A stretch of DNA of 64,000 bases from CAVZAB01 sp963773155. GTDB taxonomy: Bacteria > Pseudomonadota > Alphaproteobacteria > Rhizobiales > Beijerinckiaceae. The notes beneath the pieces are model-generated. The model saw nothing but the letters and a program-made list of their open reading frames with translations. It had not been told where the DNA came from and did not search any database. The stretch covers positions 99,827 to 163,826 of the forward strand of contig CAVZAB010000013.1 in the NCBI GenBank assembly GCA_963773155.1, in the 5' to 3' direction. Below are positions 37,513 to 47,551 of the stretch, piece after piece (the first letter of the stretch is position 1; the number at the start of each line of letters is the position of its first letter). The position numbers and the translations under genes were made by a program.

Positions 37513-39127
37513 ATGAAGCAAGACGGTTTGTTCAACCCGGCGTGCACCATCGAGAAACTCGGCTTTCGAGCCATGCGCAAGGTCCATTATAATTTGCAGG
37601 CGCCGGCGCTCTACGAGGAGGCGTTACGGCGCGGCGAGGCGCAACTCGCCTTCGGCGGCGCGCTCGCCGCCGATACCGGGACCCATACCGGCCGCAGTCC
37701 CAAGGACAAATTTATCGTGCGCGACGCGCTGACCGAGAACGCGGTCTGGTGGGACAATAGTGGCGCCCTTTCGCGCGAACATTTTGACACGATCCATGCC
37801 GATCTCGTCGATCATGCCCGCGGCAAGGACCTATTCGTTGAGGACCTCTACGGCGGGGCCGATCCGGCGAGCCGGATCAGAATCCGGGTTATCACTGAAT
37901 ATGCCTGGCACGCGCTCTTCATTCGCAACATGCTGATCCGGCCGGGTCTCGAGGAAATTGGCGCGTTTCAGCCAGATCTGACGATCGTCGACGTTCCCTC
38001 CTTCAAGGCCGATCCAGAGCGCCACGGTACCCGCAGCGAGACCGTGATCGCCTGCGATTTCAGCCGCAAAATCATTCTGATCGGCGGCACCAGCTATGCC
38101 GGCGAAATGAAGAAGGCGGTGTTTACCTATCTGAATTTCGTCCTGCCCGCGGCGATGATCATGCCGATGCATTGCTCAGCCAATGTCGGGCCACAGGGCG
38201 ACACGGCGATATTCTTCGGGCTCTCGGGTACCGGTAAAACGACGCTGTCAGCTGATCCAAGCCGCGTGCTGCTTGGCGATGACGAACATGGCTGGAGCCG
38301 CGACGGGGTCTTCAATTTCGAGGGCGGCTGTTATGCCAAGGTGATCCGACTGTCGCGTGAGGCCGAGCCAGAAATTCATGCGACGACCGAGCGATTTGGG
38401 TCGGTGCTCGAGAATGTCGTCCTAGATCCGCATACCCGCGTGCCCGATTTCGACGATGGTTCGAAAACCGAAAACACCCGCGTCGCCTATCCACTTTCCT
38501 TCATCCCAAATGCCCGGGAATCTGGGCAGGCCGGCCATCCCAAGAACATTGTCATGCTGACCTGCGACGCCTTCGGTGTGCTGCCGCCGATCGCCAAATT
38601 GGACGGCTCGCAAGCCATGTACCATTTCCTGTCCGGGTATACCGCAAAGGTCGCCGGAACCGAACGTGGTGTGATCGAGCCGCAGGCGACGTTTTCGACC
38701 TGTTTCGGGGCGCCATTCATGCCGCGCCACCCCTCCGAATACGGCAATCTTCTGCGCGAGCTCATTGCCAAGCATCACGTCGATTGCTGGCTGGTTAACA
38801 CCGGCTGGACCGGCGGTAAATATGGGATCGGGCGCCGGATGCCGATCCGTGTGACGCGGCGGCTCCTTGCAGCAGCCCTCGATGGTTCATTAAGCCGGGC
38901 AAGTTTCCGCACCGACCCCTATTTCGGCTTGGCCGTGCCGTCATCGGTCCCGGGCGTTGAGCCGCATCTCTTGTATCCGGCCAAGACCTGGGCGTCGAAG
39001 TCGGAATTTGCCGAGACCGCACGCGGAACTCGTTGCGATGTTCCGTGACAATTTCGTCAAGTTTGAAGCGCACGTCGATGCCAAGGTGCGGGCCGCGGCG
39101 CCGCAGGTGCAGATTGCCGCCCAATAG
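37513..39127 (+). CDS. pckA: Phosphoenolpyruvate carboxykinase (ATP), one frameshift near the C-terminus
   Basis: The roughly 538-residue enzyme of gluconeogenesis turns oxaloacetate and ATP into PEP and CO2. It has THTGRSPKDKFIVRD, the P-loop FFGLSGTGKTTLSAD, the metal site LLGDDEHGWSRDGVFNFEGG and NTGWTGGKYGIGRRM. The frame breaks near 39025: SEFAETAR continues as ELVAMFRDNFVKFEAHVDA after removal of one G (CGCGGAA to CGCGAA) and ends at 39127. ATG 37513 or the GTG six bases earlier may start it. ChvI-linked pckA is typical of alphaproteobacteria. A sequencing indel is the likely cause of the break. Confidence 0.93.
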
Positions 39128-39251
39128 AGCCAAGTGAAACGGCCCAATCCGGCTGGCCGCTCACGACTTCGCGGCGCACGCCGCTCAGACCTTGGCGGAC
39201 GATCCGGCAGGGCGCTGGGCCGGCAGGGAGCACCCGGCGCCGAATTGTCCG

Positions 39252-42213
39252 CTAGTGCGCCTCATCCCAATTGCGGGCAGCCTTGGCATCGACCTGGAGG
39301 GGAACGGCAAGCTGCACTGCCGGATGAGGGGCTTCGACCATCACTTGGCGAACGATGGGTATGGTTGCCTCCACTTCGCTGAAGGGGAGTTCGAACACGA
39401 GTTCGTCGTGGACCTGCAGCAGCATACGGGCCGATAGGCCGGCCGCAGCCAGCGCCCCGTCCATCCGTATCATCGCCCGCCGGATGATGTCGGCCGCGCT
39501 GCCCTGGATCGGCGCGTTGATAGCGGCTCGCTCGTTGAAGGCCCGCTCGGATGGATTGCTGGCGCCAATCCGGGGATAATGGCATTTGCGGCCGAAGATC
39601 GTCGTCACATAGCCGGATTGCCGCGCGAACGTCTTGGTCGCTTCCATATAGGCGCGAATGCCGGGAAACCGCTCGAAATACTTGCGAATATAGGCGCCTG
39701 CCTCCTCGCGCGAAATGCCGAGCTGGTTGGCGAGGCCGAAGGCCGAAATCCCGTAGATGATCCCGAAATTGATCGCCTTGGCTCGTCGCCGGACGTCGGC
39801 CGGCATGCCGGCGATTGGCACTGAGAACATTTCGGAGGCGGTCATGGCATGAATGTCGAGGCCCTCGGCAAAGGCGTTTTTCAATTGCGGTATGTCGGCG
39901 ATATGGGCGAGGAGACGCAATTCAATCTGGCTGTAGTCGGCCGACAGGAGCAGATGCTCCGGGGTTGCGACGAAAGCGGTGCGAAATCTTGCGGCCGGCC
40001 TCGTTGCGGACCGGAATATTCTGCAGGTTGGGGTCCGAGGAGGACAAGCGCCCAGTGGTCGTCGCCGCCAGCGCATAGGACGTATGGACGCGCTGTGTGG
40101 CGGGATGGACGAAATTCGGCAGGGCGTCGCTGTAGGTCGATTTGAGCTTGGCCAATTGCCGCCAGTCGAGGATGCGGGCCGGCAGCGGATGCCCCTGTTC
40201 GGCGAGATCCTCGAGCACGCTGGCCGATGTCGACCAGGCGCCACTCGCCGTCTTCTTGGCGCCGCCAAGACCCATTTTTCCGAACAATATGTCGCCCAAT
40301 TGCTTCGGCGATCCGAGATTGAAGGGTTCGCCGGCAAGGTCCTGGATCTCGCGTTCGAGACCGGCCATGCCCTGCGCGAATTCGAGCGAGAGACGCTGCA
40401 AAATCGCGCGGTCGACCGAAATCCCGCGGCGTTCCATTCGCGCGAGCGTCGCAGGCATCGGTCGCTCGAGCGTTTCGTAGACACTCATCATGCGCTCGGC
40501 GCAAAGTCTTGCCTTGAGCACTTGCCAGAGCCGCAAGGTAACGTCAGCATCCTCGGCGGCATAACGGGCGGCCTGCTCGATCGGGACTCGGGCAAAGCCA
40601 ATGAAACTTTTGCCGCTGCCGGCGACTTCGCCAAAGGCGATCGTCTTGTGGCCGAGCAAGGTTTCCGACAATTCGTCCATGCCATGGCCCATCACGCCGG
40701 CATCGAGGACATAGGACATCAGCATGGTATCGTCGATCGGCGCGACCTCGACGCCGAAACGTGAAAACACCAGCCAGTCGAATTTCATGTTCTGCCCGAT
40801 CTTCAACACCGAGGAAGATTCGAGCACTGGCTTCAGCCTGGCAACGACCGCCTCGGCTTCGAGCTGACCGGCAAGCCGCGCCTGGCCACCAAACAGATCG
40901 CCCGACCCTTCGCTGACATGGCCGAGCGGGATGTAGCAGGCCTGCCCCGGAACCAGCGCCAGCGAAACGCCGATCAGATCCGCCTGCATCGCGTCCAGCG
41001 AGGATGTTTCGGTGTCGACGGCGAAAATGCCAGCCTCGAAAGCCTGCGCGATCCAGGCATCAAGCCGGGCAAAATCGGTGACGATTTCGTAGGCGGCAAA
41101 ATCGAACGGACAGGTTTTGGCAGAAGCGAGCCTTTGCCTCGCCCGATCAGGGGGGTGGAAGCCGGGTTCCTCGCCTGAATCGATCGACGGCATTGCCGGC
41201 CGCGCTGCCGAAGGCTGCCGCTGGTCGCCGCCCTCGCTCGCCGCCGCACCCCATTGCGTTCCCGCTCCCCTCACGGCAATGGCATCGGTTGCGGCAATGC
41301 GGGCCGGGTCGATTTTGAAGGCATCGGCAACGCGTCTCGTTATCGTCGTGAATTCCAAGGCCTTGAAAAAGGCGATGAGCTTATTGGGGTTGGGATCGCG
41401 CAGGCCGAGATCCTGCAGCGGTATGGCGAGCGGCACGTGGTCGTCGAGCTTGACCAAGCGCCGCGATATCCGCGCCTTTTCGGCGTGCGCGATAAGCGAT
41501 TCACGGCGTTTGGGCTGAGGAATTTCGCCGGCTCGCTCGAGCAGCGCCTCGAGCGAGCCGAATTGGGTGATCAATTGCGCCGCGGTCTTGATTCCGATGC
41601 CGGGGATGCCCGGAACATTATCGACAAAATCCCCGGCAAGCGCCTGCACTTCGACGACCTTGTCGGGACTGACGCCGAATTTCTCCATGACTTCGGCGTC
41701 GCCGATTCGCTTCTCCTTGACCGGGTCGAGCATGGCGACGCCATCGCCGACCAATTGCATGAGATCTTTGTCGGAGGCGACGATTAGCACGGTGGCACCG
41801 GCCTCGCGCGCCTGCCGGGCATATGTGGCGATCAGGTCATCGGCCTCATAATCCCGTTGGTCGATGGCTGGAATATCGAAGGCGCGAACCGCTTCCCGGA
41901 TGAGGCCGAATTGCGGGCGAAGATCTTCGGGCGGCTCGGGCCGCTGCGCCTTGTAGGCGGCATAGAGATCATTGCGGAAAGTCTTGGCGGAATGATCGAA
42001 TATAACGGCCAAATGGGTCGGTTTTTCGCCGGCCAAATTGTCGCGTAGGAGCTTCCATAGCATGTTGCAAAAACCGGCGACAGCACCGACCGGCAGACCA
42101 TCCGACTTGCGCGTCAAGGGCGGCAGCGCGTGAAAGGCGCGAAAGATGTAGGAAGACCCGTCGACCAGAAAGAGATGGTCACCGGCCTTGATGGGTTTGG
42201 GTGCAGGGGTCAT
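39252..42213 (-). CDS. polA: DNA polymerase I, one frameshift in the polymerase domain
   Basis: The chain of about 987 residues has three domains. The 5'-3' exonuclease includes LFLVDGSSYIFRAFHALPPL, DYEADDLIATYA and DNVPGIPGIGIKTAAQL. The 3'-5' exonuclease keeps its acidic residues (FAVDTETSSLDAMQ). The family A polymerase has LLSADYSQIELRLLAH, RRRAKAINFGIIYGIS and LLQVHDELVFE. The frame breaks near 39985, where EAGRKI continues as RTAFVATPEHLLLSADY after removing one T (ATTTCG to ATTCG). ATG 42213 has CCCGAGG upstream. It serves repair and Okazaki-fragment processing. A break here in a resident housekeeping gene argues for a base-calling error. Confidence 0.95.
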
Positions 42214-42563
42214 CGCCTCGGGAACTTTCCTATGAGGGCTGGCACAATAGGGCGGCTTTGGCCCGCGCGCCACTCGGCACCCGACCAAACCACATCGACG
42301 CCCCGCTCAGTGCGCCATCCTCCCGGCATGCACCGGTGCCAAAGCTCGGCAGTGCCATGAAGACGGAGGTCCGTGATGGGTAAGCTCGGCCTTGGTGTGT
42401 TGGCCGCATCGACAATTTTCCGTGCGACGGCGGATGTGGCCGGTGATCGCAGTCTGGCAGACAGGCTAGGGTCTTTACCGGCAACCGAACCTGAGTTTGG
42501 CGCGTCGACAAAGCTGTGATCGTCGCAGTTGCGACGGTTTCGGCCTGACCGCTAACTTTGGCC
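42214..42563. other. Intergenic region between polA start and cydB end
   Basis: No gene is seen in these 350 bases. They should hold the polA promoter and the end of the cyd transcript. A perfect inverted repeat, CGTCGCA-GT-TGCGACG at 42521-42536, could be a weak terminator hairpin after cydB, but no T-run follows on the minus strand. No small CydX-like gene was found. Confidence 0.4.
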
Positions 42564-43574
42564 TCAATGGCCCCCGCCATAACCGATATGGGCTTGCACC
42601 TTGCCGCGAAAGACCCAATAGGACCAACCCGTATAGATCAGAATGACCGGAAGCAGAAGCAAGGTTCCGATCAGCAGGAAGCTTTGCGATTTGGGCGAGG
42701 CCGCCGCCGTCCACAGATCGATCTTGTAGGGCACGACCATCGGCCAGAGGCTAATAGAAAGGCCAAGGAAGGAGACGCCGAAGAGGAGAACGGTCGCGAT
42801 AAAGGGATCGGCGTCCCGCTTGCCCGCAAAGGCGCGCCATAGCCAGAGCGCGGCAAGTGCCGTGGTCAATGGTACCGGCCAGAGAAATGCGATATTGGGC
42901 CATCCCAGCCAGCGCTCGACCACCACCGGATGGGCGAACAGCATAATAAGCGTGACAAGGCCAATGAAGGCCAGCACCGCGATCAGCATGAGGCGGCCCT
43001 GCCGACGGGCCCAGACCTGCAAGGGGCCATCCGTCTTCATCACCAGCCAGGCGGCGCCAAGGAGGCCGTAGCCGAAGATCAAAGCAACGCCGGAGATCAG
43101 TGGAAAGGCATGGTCCCAGTCAAAGCTGCCACCCGCATAGTTGCGACCTTCGACCGGAAACCCCTCGATGAACATGCCGAGCATGATGCCTTGGGAGAAG
43201 GCGGCGAGCGCCGAGCCCCAGAAGAAGGCAGCGTCCCACAGGCCGGACGGGGTGTCCTTGCCGTGCCGATATTCGAAGGCGACGCCCCGCAGCATCAGCC
43301 CCGCCAACATCAGAAGGACCGGAAAATAAAGCGCCGGGACGATGATGGCGAAGGCGAGTGGAAAGGCCGCGAGTAGCCCGACTGCGCCGAGTATGAGCCA
43401 GGTCTCGTTGCCGTCCCAGAACGGGGCGACTGAATTGATCATGGTCTCCTTATCGCTGGCGCTCGGCGCGACACGCGACAATATCCCGACCCCGAGGTCG
43501 AAACCGTCAAGAACGACGTAGAGAAAGATGCCGATGGCGATGATCGCGATCCAGATCAGGGTGAAGTCGGGCAT
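42564..43574 (-). CDS. cydB: Cytochrome bd-type (cyanide-insensitive) quinol oxidase subunit II
   Basis: This 336-residue membrane protein starts PDFTLIWIAIIAIGIFLYVV and has LDGFDLGVGIL, NSVAPFWDGNETWLILGAVG, MLRGVAFEYRH and GFPVEGRNYAGGSFDW, all typical of CydB/CioB. About eight helices are visible. It pairs with subunit I to reduce oxygen to water using quinol, with high oxygen affinity. ATG 43574 overlaps the cydA stop (TGATG). The pair resembles the CioAB branch. It ends after GYGGGH with no CydX gene following. Confidence 0.93.
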   Translation of the reverse strand: MPDFTLIWIAIIAIGIFLYVVLDGFDLGVGILSRVAPSASDKETMINSVAPFWDGNETWLILGAVGLLAAFPLAFAIIVPALYFPVLLMLAGLMLRGVAFEYRHGKDTPSGLWDAAFFWGSALAAFSQGIMLGMFIEGFPVEGRNYAGGSFDWDHAFPLISGVALIFGYGLLGAAWLVMKTDGPLQVWARRQGRLMLIAVLAFIGLVTLIMLFAHPVVVERWLGWPNIAFLWPVPLTTALAALWLWRAFAGKRDADPFIATVLLFGVSFLGLSISLWPMVVPYKIDLWTAAASPKSQSFLLIGTLLLLPVILIYTGWSYWVFRGKVQAHIGYGGGH

Positions 43575-44962
43575 CACGAGCCTCCATCCGCGGCGGCCGC
43601 AGCCATCGGCCGATTGCCGCCGACCACAGGTTCGGTGGCGATTTTTTGGTCGACAGAGGGCATGGTGCGCATCAGCCGAAGCAGGAGCACCAGGCCGACA
43701 CCGAAGACCAAGACATAGAGACAGACGTAGACGGCAAGTGAGATCAACACATCGAGGCCGGTAAGGGAGGGAGAGACAGCATCGCGCGTTCGCAGGACAC
43801 CGTAGACGACCCACGGCTGGCGGCCGGTCTCCGTGACCGTCCAGCCGGCCAGAACGGCGAGGAAGCCAAGCGGAGCAGCGAGCTGGCAAAGCGTCAGGAA
43901 CCAGGCGGTTGTGTGGAGCCGGCCTTGCCAGCGCAGCCATAGACTGAGAGCCACCACCCCCAGCATGGCAAAACCTATCCCTACCATCACCCGGAAGGAC
44001 CAGAAGACGATGGCCACCGGCGGTTGCCGGTCGACCGGCACATCGGCGATACCCGGCACTACCCCCTGCAAGTCATGCCGCAGAATCAAACTGCTCAGTG
44101 CCGGGATGCCGATCTCGAACCGGTTAGCCTGGGCGTCCTGATCGGGCAGCGCGAAGAGGAGGAGCGGAGCCGCCGCTCGCGTGGTCCAATTGCCCTCCAT
44201 CGCAGCAACCTTGACAGGCTGATGGTGGAGCGTGTTGAGGCCGTGTAGGTCGCCGAGCATCAGTTGAATGGGCACGAGAAACGTGGCCAGCCAGAGGCTC
44301 ATCGACAGCATCTTGCGGCTTTCCGGCAGGAATTGCTTTCTGCGCAAGTGATAGGCGGCAACGGCTGCGACGACGAAGGCCGTCGTCAAGTAAAAGGCGG
44401 TGACTGTGTGGCTCAGCCGGTAGGGAAAGGAAGGGTTGAAAATGACGGCGACCCAGTCGAGCGGGAAATAGCGGCCGTCTACGGTCTCGAATCCCGCCGG
44501 CGTCTGCATCCAGCTGTTGACCGCAAGAATCCAGAAGGTTGAGAAGAATGTGCCGGCGGCAACCAGAATCGCGGAAACGAGATGGACGCCGGCAGGCACA
44601 AGCTTGCGGCCAAACAAGAGGACGCCCAGGAAAGCGGCTTCGAGGAAGAAGGCGGTCAAGCCTTCGTAGGCGAGAAGCGGGGCTACGACATTCGATGTCG
44701 CGTCGGAAAATCGGCTCCAATTCGTGCCGAATTGAAAGGGCATGACGATGCCCGACACAACGCCGAGGCCGAATGAGATCGAGAAAATCCGCAACCAGAA
44801 CTGCGACAGCCGCAGATAGAGCGGCCGGCCCGTCCAATAGTGCATCGCTTCCAGCAAGGCGATGAAGCTGGCAAGCCCAACGGTAAAGGCGGGCAAAAGA
44901 ATATGCAGCGCCACCACCCAGACGAATTGCAGACGAGAAAGGATGACGGGATCGAGATTCAT
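43574..44962 (-). CDS. cydA: Cytochrome bd-type (cyanide-insensitive) quinol oxidase subunit I
   Basis: This 462-residue subunit starts MNLDPVILSRLQFVWVVALH, where the late His is a haem ligand. It has GLNTLHHQPVKVAAMEGNW for quinol and haem binding and the signature GWTVTETGRQPWVVYGVLRT. The Q-loop between these blocks is short and the total length is near 460, as in CioA-type oxidases rather than long-loop E. coli CydA. It serves respiration at low oxygen or when haem-copper oxidases are inhibited. ATG 44962 is chosen because AGGAAAG lies upstream; a TTG nine bases earlier is less likely. Confidence 0.93.
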   Translation of the reverse strand: MNLDPVILSRLQFVWVVALHILLPAFTVGLASFIALLEAMHYWTGRPLYLRLSQFWLRIFSISFGLGVVSGIVMPFQFGTNWSRFSDATSNVVAPLLAYEGLTAFFLEAAFLGVLLFGRKLVPAGVHLVSAILVAAGTFFSTFWILAVNSWMQTPAGFETVDGRYFPLDWVAVIFNPSFPYRLSHTVTAFYLTTAFVVAAVAAYHLRRKQFLPESRKMLSMSLWLATFLVPIQLMLGDLHGLNTLHHQPVKVAAMEGNWTTRAAAPLLLFALPDQDAQANRFEIGIPALSSLILRHDLQGVVPGIADVPVDRQPPVAIVFWSFRVMVGIGFAMLGVVALSLWLRWQGRLHTTAWFLTLCQLAAPLGFLAVLAGWTVTETGRQPWVVYGVLRTRDAVSPSLTGLDVLISLAVYVCLYVLVFGVGLVLLLRLMRTMPSVDQKIATEPVVGGNRPMAAAAADGGS

Positions 44963-45016
44963 GTGACGCAAGCTTTCCTGAGAATGGACAAGTCAACTGG
45001 CCGGGCAAAGTCCAGC

Positions 45017-45690
45017 CTAGCAGGCCATTAGGCCCTCGATGAAGGCGTTGCGACAGCCGACTACCTTTGGGCCACCGGCCCTGCCGGTTGCCAGACTTAG
45101 CCGATTTGGGCGAGGGCGTCCTGCGTACGCCTCTGCCAATTTGACGGCAGGGCCCGGCATTTGGCTCAGCTGCCGCAATTCCTCAGTCGTGGCACCGCCG
45201 CGATTGACCAATTCGGCCAGGCGGTCGAGCGAAAAATCCGGGTTGGGCCGCCGCCCGCGCAGACCCACCGCGTCGCCCCTTCTTATCGTGCCGAGCTGCA
45301 AGACACGCTATTACCAGCCTGCCTGGCCGTTGCTGACCATCGCATTCGGCATCTGCTGTCGTTGAACCGCAGCGCCAATTTGAAACAAGCTGACGCGGCT
45401 GACAGACCTGGAGCAGCGTCATACCAATCGCACGGACGTCGCCAACGCGAAGGTCGGAATCGTCGAGCCCGTCGATCGCGAGGTTTTCGCCGACGCCGTC
45501 CGGAATGAAAGAGTCCTGCAAGCGTTGGAAAATCCGCTCGCCAGGCCGGATAACCGGCGGCGCCATAGCCGTAGACCGATTTGTCTCGGCCGCCATAAGC
45601 GCTAAGGTCAGCCTGAAAGTCATCGGCAATTCCGAGAAACCCGACATCGACGGGGCCATCAACCTGGTACTTCACGAAACCACTCGGATT
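45017..45690 (-). pseudogene. MOSC domain protein (YiiM-like), degenerate
   Basis: Pieces of a YiiM-type MOSC protein appear in several frames in the right order. They are VDGPVDVGFLGIADDFQADL, SAYGGRDKSVYGYGAAGYPAW, IPDGVGENLAIDGLDDSDLR, ACFKLALRFND, MPNAMVSNGQAGW and VLQLGTIRRGDAVGL. At least three frameshifts and adjoining stops (TGG TAA TAG) separate them, and the usual first 25 or so residues are absent because ggt ends just upstream at 45698. MOSC domains bind or transfer molybdenum-cofactor sulfur or act on hydroxylaminopurines. Unlike other breaks in the window, this one includes loss of the N-terminus, so it is probably truly inactive. Confidence 0.75.
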
Positions 45691-45697
45691 GGATCGC

Positions 45698-47434
45698 TTA
45701 GTAGCCGACGGCAGCGCCGGCCGAACTGCGATTGTCGTTGGCACCGAACAGCAAGGGGTGTTCGCGTGTCGCACCAGTGCCAGTGGAGAGCTGTCCTTCC
45801 GGCGATACCAGAATCGATTCAGCAGAGCCCCATGGGCCCTTTTCACGCACACTATAGCCCCAAGAATGAAGAAGGGCTTGTGTATCGGGGGAGAGAGCGA
45901 AAGGTTCCACATCGACCTGGTCAGGCAGCCATTGGTGGTGGACGCGCGGGGCGTCGACGGCAGCCTGAATCGACATGTCGTAATCAATCACGTTCAGAAT
46001 CGTCTCCAAGGTGACGGTGATAATGCGCGGGCCGCCGGGGCTGCCGGTAACCAGGAACGGCTTGCCATTCCGCGCGACCACAGTGGGGCTCATGGAACTC
46101 AACGGCCTTTTGCCTGGCGCTATAACGTTGTTCTGGCCTTGCACGAGACCGAACATATTGGGCTCGCCAGGCTTCGTCGTGAAATCGTCCATCTCGTCGT
46201 TGAGAAAGAACCCGGTATCTCCGGCCATGACCTTCGCGCCGAACAGTCCGTTGATTGTATAGGTAATGGCAACCGCGTTGCCGGCCGCGTCGACGACCGA
46301 ATAATGGGTGGTCTCGCCGCCTTCATGCGGTTCGACGCCTATCCCGACTTTCGTTGATTCCGTGGCCTGCTCGGGGGGTATTGTGGCGCGTATGCGTGCC
46401 GCATAATCCTTTGATAGAAGCCGCTCCAACGGATTGGCGACGAATGCCGGGTCGCCGAGCAGAAAATTGCGGTCGACGAAAGTGTGCCGCATCGCTTCGA
46501 CCATGAAATGCACGGCATGGGCGGAATGGAAGCCCAGTTCGCGCATCGGGTAGCCTTCGAGAATGTTGAGCAATTCGCACAAAGCGGTCCCGCCCGAGCT
46601 GGGCGGCGGTGACGAGACGATCTCATAGCCGCGATAGGTACAGCGAACAGGTCTTGACCAATCGACCCGGTAATTGGCGAAATCGTCGCGCGAGAGAATG
46701 CCGCCGCTGGCTGAGCTTGCGGCAACAATCGCCTCGGCCACGGCACCTCGGTAGAAGGCATCCGCGCCGCCTTCGGCAATGCGGCGCAAGGTTGCACCGA
46801 GATCCTTTTGACGGAGAGCTTCGCCTGGCCGCTTTGCGGCGCCGTTGGTTAGGAATACGCCGGCAACATTGGGCTGCGTCTCAAAATAGCCAGTGGCATA
46901 GTTGAGCATATCGACATCGCCCTGGTCGAGGACGAAGCCATTTTCAGCGAGTTCGATCGATGGTGCGATCAGCGTTTCGCGCGGCAACGTCCCGTATCTC
47001 TCACGCATCGCTTCAAGGCCGGCGACCGTCCCCGGAACGCCGACGGCGAGATAACCCGTCAGGCTAAGGTGCGGGATGACCTCGCCATGCGCGTCCAAAT
47101 ACATGTCGGGGGTCGCGGCGGCGGGCGCCATCTCCCGGAAATTCAGAAACGTGTCGGTCCCGTCGGCCAGGCGGATTACCGCAAAGCCGCCGCCGCCGAG
47201 ATTGCCGCAACACGGATCGGTCACGGCGAGCGCGTAGCCGACTGCCACCGCGGCATCGATCGCATTGCCTCCCTGCCGAAGGATTGCTTCGCCGATCTGC
47301 GAGGCCAGCCGCTGCTGGGTGACAACTATGCCATGCTCGGCACTGACCGGACGGGGGGAAACGGCGCCGGCCAGCGAACCGCTGAGCAGCAGACAGGCGA
47401 TCGCGATCGGGGTTGGGTTTGCATAATAGCGCAT
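45698..47434 (-). CDS. ggt: Gamma-glutamyltransferase (GGT), secreted
   Basis: This 578-residue Ntn-hydrolase has a signal peptide (MRYYANPTPIAIACLLLSGS, cleavage near PVSA-EH). The early blocks are EHGIVVTQQRLASQIGE and GGNAIDAAVAVGYALAVTDP, followed by PCCGNLGGGGFAVIR. The autocleavage site gives the catalytic Thr in GGETTHYSVVDAAGNAVAI, then RPLSSMSPTVV and VTGSPGGPRII. It cleaves glutathione and other gamma-glutamyl compounds in the periplasm. ATG 47434 has ACAGGA upstream; a longer start at 47485 would bury the signal peptide. It may work with peptide or amino acid importers, but no direct link is visible. Confidence 0.93.
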   Translation of the reverse strand: MRYYANPTPIAIACLLLSGSLAGAVSPRPVSAEHGIVVTQQRLASQIGEAILRQGGNAIDAAVAVGYALAVTDPCCGNLGGGGFAVIRLADGTDTFLNFREMAPAAATPDMYLDAHGEVIPHLSLTGYLAVGVPGTVAGLEAMRERYGTLPRETLIAPSIELAENGFVLDQGDVDMLNYATGYFETQPNVAGVFLTNGAAKRPGEALRQKDLGATLRRIAEGGADAFYRGAVAEAIVAASSASGGILSRDDFANYRVDWSRPVRCTYRGYEIVSSPPPSSGGTALCELLNILEGYPMRELGFHSAHAVHFMVEAMRHTFVDRNFLLGDPAFVANPLERLLSKDYAARIRATIPPEQATESTKVGIGVEPHEGGETTHYSVVDAAGNAVAITYTINGLFGAKVMAGDTGFFLNDEMDDFTTKPGEPNMFGLVQGQNNVIAPGKRPLSSMSPTVVARNGKPFLVTGSPGGPRIITVTLETILNVIDYDMSIQAAVDAPRVHHQWLPDQVDVEPFALSPDTQALLHSWGYSVREKGPWGSAESILVSPEGQLSTGTGATREHPLLFGANDNRSSAGAAVGY

Positions 47435-47551
47435 TTGCCATTCCTGTGTTGGCAGGAAATTATAGGGACCCAGGCAAGCGGGCAAGATGGCGCGGATCTC
47501 TTGGTTGGGCCGGCCTCGCTGATTGGTGCCGTAAAGAGCTGGAGGCGGCCT

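Noticed and set aside
42521..42536. Perfect inverted repeat CGTCGCA-GT-TGCGACG as a cyd terminator or operator
   Set aside because: The loop would be too small without opening a pair, no T-run follows, and no repeat of the motif is seen nearby.
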